This document shows, in pieces, positions 10,926 to 18,851 of a stretch of 64,000 nt of DNA. Source of the DNA: Boswellia sacra (lineage: Eukaryota; Streptophyta; Magnoliopsida; Sapindales; Burseraceae); NCBI GenBank assembly GCA_013180625.2, contig SNVD02013768.1:23046-87045 (forward strand), in the 5' to 3' direction. A program made the translations under genes and the position numbers. Numbering within the stretch: the stretch's first letter is position 1; every line of letters starts with the position of its first letter. A model generated the notes under the pieces. It was not told the DNA's origin and ran no database searches. It worked only from the letters and a program-made list of their open reading frames with translations.

Positions 10926-11575
10926 TGTGTGTATGATCACAACAGCAAAAAGGAAGCTCAGATAGAAAAAGAAGAAGAAGTTTTTATCGAATAGCATCAT
11001 AAAACACCAGAGTTTGTTACATGTATACAATCAAGGGATACCGCATAACTAGCTAACACATCCACAAAGGCACTTAAATTGCATTTAAGAGGGGCTATAC
11101 TATGCATAAGGCAGCATGAGAACACACTATTTAAGCAGTAAATCCAATGTAATGCATGGAAATTAAAGAAGGGGTCTTCCACACTAATCAACCTCAAACG
11201 GTGAAAAGAAAGAAACACATAAAGTGTCGTAACAACTTCAAAGCAGCAACTTCATGTTGAAGGAAAAAGCCATACAGCAGAACAATGAAGATGAAAGCAG
11301 AGGACCCTACCACTCTCTGACTTCTGCTTAGGAACATGAACCGCAATTAGTTTTGACAAATTAACTTGATATCGGGGTAATTTGCATTGAATGCTGGCCT
11401 GAATCATTTTCGGAACACTGACCATTCTGTAACCATAGAGGATTATTCAAAGTGAAAACATGAACTACAAAGGAACGGTAATTAATTCAAGGAAAAGATA
11501 CACGGAAAAAGAAAGTGTTAAAAAAAAAATGGAAAAACCTTCCATGATTTTGACGTTTCATAGTGGTACAAACAA
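10925..11575. repeat. NLR 3'-flank duplicate, copy 2 of 3
   Basis: Near-identical to 3729-4380. It continues to the left into unduplicated-looking sequence where copy 1 is cut by the LTR at 3728, so it serves as the empty site for that insertion. It includes the terminal exon of gene B. Confidence 0.85.
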
Positions 11576-12010
11576 TATTTATGTGGGATAAAATTAGGAA
11601 AGACTATTAATTTAATATTTTTTTAATATAAGAGTCAAATATATTTATTTTCTGCTTTGACTATAGGTTTGTCTTAATGTTACCTTTTTTTGGATCCTAT
11701 TAGGAAGAGTATATTACTTCTGTCAGAAATTGTAAGTTATTAAAGATTATTAATAATATTTCTTCAATGATTTCCTTTTGGATTTATGCTGTTTTTGATT
11801 TGGCACTAACCACTTTGCATTTGACGCATTCTTCTGAAAACTTTGACGTTATTAACTTTTGTTTTCTACTTCTCATTTTAAGCTGTAAAGTGCAATGACT
11901 TATTTATAACAAAAATGTACCCGTCTCCATTAATGATAATTATACTTCTTGGTGTAAAAGGGAATAAAGGATATCACATGTAAATTGTTAAATAAATGAG
12001 TAATATGTAC

Positions 12011-12461
12011 CATTATTTTGTGTAATTGTCGTATTGTCTTGTTAAGATCACCCTCCCAAAGCCCCTCATCCCATGGATATTCCTTTACTTTGAATAACCT
12101 TGGTGTAGTTAAGACTCCTCCACAGAAAGTCTTCAAGTGAGTCGAGTTGGGAATCTTGTCTCCACAAGTGCTTTAGATCAGAAAGTCCCCAGAGCCGTAA
12201 ACATTTTATTGATGCAACCATGCCTACAGCATCTTTCTTGCCTTCTTCATATGGGATTATCTCTTTGTATGAACTCCGTCTCAGTTCAAGCTTTTCTAGA
12301 TGTTGAAATCTCATAAGGAAACCAAGTGGAATATATGTAGATTCATCTTTCACGATGCCAAGAAACTTAAGCATGCTAAAGAGATGTTCTGAAAGCTTGC
12401 CCTGTTCTATCATCCTGATGTCCTTTCCACTTAATAACAATTTCTCCAAATTGGGATTAAC
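12011..12461 (-). pseudogene. NLR gene B exon 3 remnant (LRR, internal deletion)
   Basis: Starts with NPNLEKLLLSGKDI-type sequence and matches remnant A and exons 3 and 4 of gene C. Relative to remnant A, about 357 bp (4937-5293 there) are missing at the join near 12137, and the frame is lost across the junction: the upstream frame reads to 12066, while the C-terminal part reads in another frame. The acceptor reads TTCAAG where gene C has TTCAG before the G of exon base 1. This is consistent with a G-to-A change that removes the normal AG. Confidence 0.82.
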
Positions 12462-12471
12462 TTGAAGAACA

Positions 12472-12873
12472 TGATGAGCTCATGCATGACATGCATGAGT
12501 TCTAGAATTCTGCTGAGCTCATGCATGACATGCATGGCTTCCAGAATCCCTCCCATGTGAATGCATTGAGAGTCAAATTAGTTAGGCACCTCCAATTTTG
12601 AAAATCAAAGGAAGTAGCCAAATTTGATTTGAATTTGTATGCAGAATTTTTCCCTATAAATATGGGACGAATTCTGTCTTGTTTAAGCATCAGAGAGATT
12701 CCAGAGAGAGTCCAGAGTCTAAACCAGAGAGTTTAGGATTGAGAGAGAGAGCCAGGAGAGCTCCAGAAATTTTAGGGGAGTTTTTTGTATAATTCTTGTA
12801 CATTAATTTTCTCTGTTAATACAAGTAATTTTTCTCCCAAATTCTGTTCTGAGTTGATCATTACATCCCAACA
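12472..12873 (+). repeat. 5' LTR of copia element 1
   Basis: 402 bp, TGATGAGCTC...CATCCCAACA. It carries two tandem copies of a unit with CATGCATG palindromes (12472-12535) and a TATA box (CCTATAAATATGG, from about 12653). This is the promoter end of the element. Confidence 0.95.
12653..12664 (+). promoter_or_regulatory. TATA box of copia element 1 LTR
   Basis: CCTATAAATATG about 220 bp before the LTR end. The same motif in the 3' LTR (about 17873) keeps its core but lacks one preceding C. It follows the CATGCATG array by roughly 120 bp. Confidence 0.6.
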
Positions 12874-13159
12874 AGTGGTATCAGAGCCTCGTTGAGCTCC
12901 TGGAACGTCAGAACATAAAGGAAAAATTCAGAGAAAATTTGTCCCCTGTTTCTGGAAAATTTCGATTTTTTCGGAAAGTCATCGAATTTCGAATTTGAAG
13001 TGTCCAGTGTATTCGTGACGTCGTCCTGATCATTCTGCAATTTTTCGGTGACCAATCCGACGTCCAGAGACGCCGCACGCGCCGCATGCGCCTCTGACCT
13101 GGTCTGCGAGTGGGCGTCACTCGCCCCACGCGCTGCACGCGCCATTCCAAGGAAGAAGA

Positions 13160-13320
13160 CGACCACGTTAGCGCCACGTCACAGCCACGTCAGCAGCACT
13201 TTTCGCCACGTCAGCAGTCCACGTCAGTGGCGCAACGTCATCATGCCATGTCACCTGCCACGTGTCGCCACGTCAGAGCCACGTCAGCATAGTGGACCCC
13301 ACCTGCCACGTCAGCAGAAC
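13160..13320 (+). promoter_or_regulatory. Cluster of CCACGTCA motifs in copia 1 leader
   Basis: By eye, seven CCACGTCA copies, one CCACGTTA and one G-box CCACGTGT lie within about 160 bases between the primer-binding site and gag. CCACGTCA reversed is TGACGTGG, a hybrid ACGT core of the type bound by plant bZIP factors. Whether it acts as an enhancer, a packaging signal or an expanded simple repeat is not shown. Confidence 0.45.
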
Positions 13321-13655
13321 GTTGGAAAATTACATTTTGACCCCTGTATTTCTGGGTAATTACATTTTGAACCCTGAATTTCTGAAATTTACATTTCAGT
13401 CCTTAGGAAATATCAGTTTGGCCCCTGTAGTTCTGGTGAATAACACTGTGCCCCTTTTAGTTTCTGAAATTTCAGTTTAGCCCTTAAGAAATTTCAGTTT
13501 AGTCCTTAAAGTTTCCAAGCTTAGTATTTATTGTATAAAAAGAATTTTTGAGCCCCGGAAGAGGCTATTCCACCTAATTTGACCGTTCCGGACGTAACGG
13601 TGGGCTCGGATTTTTGAAATTCCATCTCTATTTTTAGTGAATTAATTATTCTAAA

Positions 13656-14548
13656 ATGGAAGAATCATCCGGAGCCATGATAAAATTGACTGCTACAAAT
13701 TACACACTATGGAGGCCCAGGATGGAGGATCTCCTTAGTTGTAAGGATCTATATGACCCTATAGAATTTGAAGGGCAGAGACCTGAGACAGAAAAAGAGG
13801 CAGAGTGGAAGAAAATTAACAGAAAATGCATCGGTCAGATCAGACAATGGATCGATCATAGTGTCTTCCACCATGTAGCCAAAGAAACAGATGCATATAC
13901 TCTATGAAAAAATTAGAGAGTATGTATCAAGCCAAGTCAGCACGGAACAAAGCCATCCTGATGAGACGGCTTGTGAACTTGAAGTTGCGGAGCGGAACTC
14001 CTGTAGCAGAACATACAAGTGAGTTCCAGAACTTGGTGAATCAGTTGACAGCAGTCGAGTTACAGCTTGGAGACGAGGAACAAGCACTTCTACTTCTCAG
14101 TTCCCTTCCAGATTCATGGGAGACACTAGTGGTCTCCATCAGTAATTCAGCACCCGGAGGCAGACTTACCCTATCAATGGTTAAGGATGCCTTAATGAAC
14201 GAGGAGGCAAGAAGAAAAGATGCAGGCGCCAGTCAAGATGAAGCCTACATCACAGAGAATCGAGGAAGACAGTCTCGAGGTGAAGACTGGAGAAGAGGTA
14301 GAAGCAAAAGCAGAGGCAGATCAAGGGGCAGGTCATCAGATGGGCGGAGACCCACATACAAGTGCTACAACTGTGGCAAAGAGGGACATTTGAAGAGAAA
14401 TTGTCGCAGTCTTCGGAAGCAGAACCAGGAGAGTTCACAGGCACAAAGCAACGAAGAACCACGAGTTACAGTGGTAGAAGATGTAACCATCTGTGCAGAA
14501 GAGACGTGCTTTCCACACAGCAGATCAAGGAGTAGAATGGGTCATTGA
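13656..14548 (+). pseudogene. copia 1 gag (frameshifted)
   Basis: Gag forms the virus-like particle. The N-terminal part (13656-13906) is an 83-codon frame with the copia Gag signature TNYTLWRPRMEDLL. A one-base loss at about 13902 moves the rest to another frame (13904-14548). That part has the central UBN2-type region, an Arg/Ser-rich stretch, and a zinc knuckle C-X2-C-X4-H-X4-C (CYNCGKEGHLKRNC, about 14363-14404). An extra base near 14514 then shifts the frame before protease. Without these two changes gag and pol would be one frame. Confidence 0.9.
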
Positions 14549-17500
14549 CACAGCAGCTTCCTGCCACGTCACTCCTTGCAGAGAAATCTTCACCACGTAC
14601 AAAGCAGGAGACTTTGGGATAGTGAAGATGGGAAACAACAGCACCGCCAAAATCATGGGAATTGGTGATATTCAATTCCTAACGAACGTCGGATGCAAAA
14701 TAACTTTGAAAGACGTTCGTCATGTGCCAGATCTTCGACTCAACTTGCTCTCGGTAAAAGCCTTTGATCAGCAAGGTTATGAGAGCTGCTTCACCAACGG
14801 TACATGGAAGATGTTGAAAGGGGTCATGGTGGTTGCTCGAGGTAAATTATGTGACAATCTTTACAGGACTCATGTAAAGATAAACGGAGAGAGCCTTCAT
14901 GTAGCAGAGCACATGGTACCTCTAGATTTGTGGCATAAAAGGCTCGGTCACATGGGTGAAAAGGGTTTATCAACCCTTCAGAAAAAGAAGTTGATCACTG
15001 TTTCCAAGGATGCAGCGTCTCATCCTTGCGACTATTGTTTGTACGGGAAACAACGGAGGGTGTCATTCAGCTCCTCATCAGTGAAGAAATCAAAGCTATT
15101 GGAGCTAGTACACAGTGATGTATGCGGACCTCTCGAAGTCGAGTCCTTAGGCGGTAAAAGGTATTTCTTGACCTTTATTGATGATGCATCTCGGAAAGTG
15201 TGGGTGTATTTCCTCAGAACGAAGGATGAAGTTCTGGAGAAGTTCAAGGAGTTTCACGCCATGGTAGAACGTGAAACGGGTAAGAAATTAAAATGCCTTC
15301 GATCAGATAACGGAGGCGAGTATACCTCCAGAGAGTTCAATGCCTACTGTCGAAGATATGGCATTCGACATGAAAGAACAGTCCCACGCACACCACAACA
15401 CAATGGAGTGGCCGAGAGGATGAATCGAACCATCATGGAACGAGTCAGAAGCATGCTCAGATTGGCTAAGTTACCCAAGCCATTCTGGGGGGAGGCAGTT
15501 CGCACCGCCTGTTACTTAATCAACAGAGCACCATCGGCACCACTGAACTTCGAGATTCCAGAAAAGGTATGGTCTAATAAAAAACCCTCCTATAATCATT
15601 TAAAAGTGTTTGGTTGTTTAGCCTTCGTACATGTATCCAAGGAGCTCAGACAGAAGCTCGATGCAAGAACTGTTCCATGTATCTTCATCGGTTATGGAGA
15701 TGAAGAATTCGGATACAGATTATGGGATCCCAAAGAAAAGAAAGTCATCCGGAGCAGAGATGTCGTATTTCACGAAGACCAAACATATGAAGACGCTGAA
15801 AAGACAACAATATCTACAAATCCCACTAGCAGTGCCCCAGATATTGTTGCAGATTCTACCCCAACACCAAATGCTACAAGAAATGACGAGGTACCAGACG
15901 AAGTTCCAGAAGCAGATCAGGAGGAAGAAAATGAAGAGATTGCTGAGCTGGGGGAGCCACAATCACCTATAGAAGCTGCTATACCTCCTGGAAATGAAGA
16001 ACCTCAGCTACGACGATCTGAGCGAGGTCGGATTCCGTCGAGGAGATATCCGGAATCAGAGTACACACTGCTTACTGATGAGGGGGAGCCAGAAAGCTTT
16101 CATGAAGCTTTATCTCATCCAGACAAAGAACGATGGCTGCATGCAATGCGAGATGAGATGAATTCTCTAGAGAAGAACAAAACTTATGAACTGGTCGAAC
16201 TCCCAGACGGAAAGAAGGCACTGAAGAACAAGTGGGTATTCAAGCTCAAGAAAGATGGAACAGGAAAGGTGATAAAGCACAAAGCCCGATTGGTGGTAAA
16301 AGGATTCCTTCAGAAGAAAGGAATTGACTTTGATGAAATATTCTCACCGGTAGTAAAAATGTCCTCAATCCGCGTCATCCTCGGATTAACAGCAAGTCTT
16401 GATTTGGAGCTTGAACAGATGGATGTGAAGACAGCATTTCTTCATGGAGACTTGCATGAAGAAATCTACATGGAGCAGCCAGAAGGGTTCGAGGTTCCAG
16501 AAAAAGAACACCTCGTGTGCAAGCTCAAAAAGAGCTTGTATGGCCTCAAACAAGCACCAAGGCAATGGTACAAGAAGTTTGACTCCTTCATGGTGAGTCA
16601 TGGGTACAAAAGAACCGCTGCAGACCAATGCGTCTACTTTCAGAAACTTCCAGGTGGAGACTTTGTTGCATTAATGTTATATGTGGACGACATGTTGATC
16701 GTCGGAAAAGATGCAACAAGAATAAAGCAGCTGAAGAATGAACTATCAAAAACCTTCGATATGAAGGACTTGGGACCAGCTCAGCAAATCTTGGGGATGC
16801 ACATCCGTCGAGACAGAAAACAAAAAAAATTATGGCTGTCTCAGGAGAAATATGTTGAACAGGTAATTCAAAGGTTCAACATGGATAGTGCTAAGCCAGT
16901 TAGTGTACCACTGGCTAATCATTTCAAGCTGAGCAAGAGATCATGTCCCTCATCCAAGAAAGAGATAGAGGACATGGCGTCGGTACCCTATTCTTCTGCT
17001 GTAGGAAGTTTGATGTATGCCATGGTGTGTACAAGGCCAGATATTGCTCATGCTGTCGGAGTCGTGAGCAGATTTCTTTCCAATCCAGGGAAAGAACATT
17101 GGGAGGCAGTCAAGTGGATTCTCAGATACCTTAAAGGTACTTCGAAGATATGCTTGTGTTACGGGGGAGCTGATCCAATCTTGGAAGGCTATACAGATTC
17201 AGATATGGCCGGAGAACCTGACAGTAGGAAATCTACATCAGGTTTTGTTTACACTTTTGCAGGGGGAGCTGTATCATGGCAGTCAAGACTACAGAAGTGT
17301 GTTGCGCTATCCACGACAGAGGCAGAATACATTGCCGCAGCGGAAGCTGGAAAAGAAATGTTGTGGCTGAAGCGGTTTCTCCAAGAACTTGGGATTGAGC
17401 AAAAGGAATACAAAGTACACTGTGACAGTCAAAGTGCTCTGGATTTGAGCAAGAACTCAGTGTACCATTCTCGAACGAAGCATATTGACATCCGCTATCA

Positions 17501-17645
17501 TTGGATACGAGAGGTGATGGACAAGCAACTGTTGAAACTAGTGAAGATCCATACTAAAGAGAATCCAGCCGACATGTTAACAAAAGTGGTCACTAGAGAC
17601 AAGCTAGAACTATGCAGAGACATAGTTGGATTAGAAGCTGTCTAA
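14493..17645 (+). CDS. copia 1 pol: protease, integrase, RT, RNase H
   Basis: A 1,050-codon open frame; the ATG at 14493 is only the first one in frame, since the native protein would start in gag. Protease DTA motif near residues 18-20. GAG-pre-integrase (LWHKRLGHM) about 146. Integrase DD35E: D in HSDVCGP (about 208), D in SDNGGEY (about 273), E in GVAERM (about 309). RT has ARLVVKGF, VKTAFLHGD and YVDD (about 729-732). RNase H has TDSD (about 901) and STTEAEY (about 941). The frame is fully open to TAA at 17643-17645. It copies element RNA into DNA and inserts it. It could still supply proteins in trans if translated, which is my inference. Confidence 0.95.
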   Translation: MQKRRAFHTADQGVEWVIDTAASCHVTPCREIFTTYKAGDFGIVKMGNNSTAKIMGIGDIQFLTNVGCKITLKDVRHVPDLRLNLLSVKAFDQQGYESCFTNGTWKMLKGVMVVARGKLCDNLYRTHVKINGESLHVAEHMVPLDLWHKRLGHMGEKGLSTLQKKKLITVSKDAASHPCDYCLYGKQRRVSFSSSSVKKSKLLELVHSDVCGPLEVESLGGKRYFLTFIDDASRKVWVYFLRTKDEVLEKFKEFHAMVERETGKKLKCLRSDNGGEYTSREFNAYCRRYGIRHERTVPRTPQHNGVAERMNRTIMERVRSMLRLAKLPKPFWGEAVRTACYLINRAPSAPLNFEIPEKVWSNKKPSYNHLKVFGCLAFVHVSKELRQKLDARTVPCIFIGYGDEEFGYRLWDPKEKKVIRSRDVVFHEDQTYEDAEKTTISTNPTSSAPDIVADSTPTPNATRNDEVPDEVPEADQEEENEEIAELGEPQSPIEAAIPPGNEEPQLRRSERGRIPSRRYPESEYTLLTDEGEPESFHEALSHPDKERWLHAMRDEMNSLEKNKTYELVELPDGKKALKNKWVFKLKKDGTGKVIKHKARLVVKGFLQKKGIDFDEIFSPVVKMSSIRVILGLTASLDLELEQMDVKTAFLHGDLHEEIYMEQPEGFEVPEKEHLVCKLKKSLYGLKQAPRQWYKKFDSFMVSHGYKRTAADQCVYFQKLPGGDFVALMLYVDDMLIVGKDATRIKQLKNELSKTFDMKDLGPAQQILGMHIRRDRKQKKLWLSQEKYVEQVIQRFNMDSAKPVSVPLANHFKLSKRSCPSSKKEIEDMASVPYSSAVGSLMYAMVCTRPDIAHAVGVVSRFLSNPGKEHWEAVKWILRYLKGTSKICLCYGGADPILEGYTDSDMAGEPDSRKSTSGFVYTFAGGAVSWQSRLQKCVALSTTEAEYIAAAEAGKEMLWLKRFLQELGIEQKEYKVHCDSQSALDLSKNSVYHSRTKHIDIRYHWIREVMDKQLLKLVKIHTKENPADMLTKVVTRDKLELCRDIVGLEAV

Positions 17646-17692
17646 TTACTTTTGTTGTTACTCCCTTTTCACATGGGATGGAGGGGGAGAAT

Positions 17693-18092
17693 TGATGAGC
17701 TCATGCATGACATGCATGAGTTCTAGAATTCTGCTGAGCTCATGCATGACATGCATGGCTTCCAGAATCCCTCCCATGTGAATGCATTGAGAGTCAAATT
17801 AGTTAGGCACCTCCAATTTTGAAAATCAAAGGAAGTAGCCAAATTTGATTTGAATTTGTATGCAGAATTTTTCCTATAAATATGGGACGAATTCTGCCTT
17901 GTTTAAGCATCACAGAGATTCCAGAGAGAGTCCAGAGTCTAAACCAGAGAGTTTAGGATTGAGAGAGAGAGCCAAGAGAGCTCTAGAAATTTTAGGGGAG
18001 TTTTTGTATAATTCTTGTACATTAATTTTCTCTGTTAATACAAGTAATTTTTCTCCCAAATTCTGTTCTGAGTTGATCATTACATCCCAACA
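17693..18092 (+). repeat. 3' LTR of copia element 1
   Basis: 400 bp, almost identical to 12472-12873. It directly follows the polypurine tract. The same CATGCATG units are present (17693-17757). Confidence 0.95.
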
Positions 18093-18206
18093 GAATATTA
18101 ATAAAATCAAGTCGGATAGTGATGTTTATTCTAACAAGTTCACTCAAAACTTAGTAATTTATATATAGAGAAAACAAAGAAGAAGAAGAAGAAAATGAAC
18201 TGGTAC

Positions 18207-18680
18207 CTTTTCTATCAAGAAGAGAGATTGTTGCACTGCAATATCTTGTCGGTTCTTATTTTTCAGGAAGCTCAGATATTCTGAAGTGAATGTCCTCACT
18301 TTGTCGCAAACATAAACCTCCAGCTTCTTTAACACAGGCCATTCAGAAGTATGTATTCCAGAGTAGAAAGTTCTGAGTTCTGGCAGATTGTATAACTTCA
18401 AGAAGGTAACTTCTGGAAAGACAAAGGTATCAGCTGCCTCTGCTCCATCTTCCTTCACAACAATCTCCTCCAAAGCGTTACAGTTGCATATCTCAAGGTG
18501 TTGAAGCTGCTCAAAGCTTTTGACAATAGTAGAGGTAAATATATACTTAAGCTTATGACACTTCTGCGCGATCAAGCGTGTTAAATTATGCAGACAAGAT
18601 AATGCTGCAAGTTGACTGTGCCAAATATTTTCACAATTGATTGCAGACAGTTCTAGGGCCTCCAAGTTAGGGAATACAAC
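18207..18680 (-). pseudogene. NLR gene B exon 2 (LRR)
   Basis: 158 codons, phase 0 at both ends. The acceptor TTCTGCAG lies just above 18680 and the donor GTACCAG just below 18207. It starts VVFPNLEALEL and matches exon 2 of gene C (59569-59102). The exon is open throughout. The next exon is 5.7 kb away because a copia element sits in the intron. Confidence 0.85.
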
Positions 18681-18851
18681 CTGCAGAAAAAATTCTAATT
18701 ATTTTTATTTACAATAACCAAGCCAAAATGTCAACTATGTTATCTCATTTAGGCTGAGCCTATTGTATGAGACTTTGTTTCCCTGTTCCTCAGTTGGGGT
18801 GTTTTTGCGCACACATATACGTTAAAAATTTTTGAGAATAATCAAAATTAC

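Larger units (their letters stand above)
12472..18092 (+). mobile_element. Young Ty1/copia LTR retrotransposon (Tork/Tnt1-like)
   Basis: Complete element of 5,621 bp with LTRs at 12472-12873 and 17693-18092, primer-binding site TGGTATCAGAGC (12876-12887, tRNA-Met type) and polypurine tract GGAGGGGGAGA (about 17680-17690). Target duplications are GAACA (12467-12471) and GAATA (18093-18097), one mismatch. By eye the two LTRs differ at about four substitutions and two one-base indels in 400 bp, so insertion is recent. Domain order is gag, protease, integrase, RT, RNase H, as in copia. Two one-base frameshifts (about 13902 and 14514) break the single gag-pol frame. It lies antisense, within 11 bases of the exon-3 acceptor of NLR gene B. 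Confidence 0.95.

Noticed and set aside
12861..13359. Overlapping frames on both strands rich in Ala, Arg and His
   Set aside because: They are translations of the repetitive CCACGTCA leader of copia 1 and not genes.
15720..15962. Minus-strand frame with hydrophobic, Cys-rich translation
   Set aside because: Shadow of the copia 1 integrase-RT linker on the plus strand.
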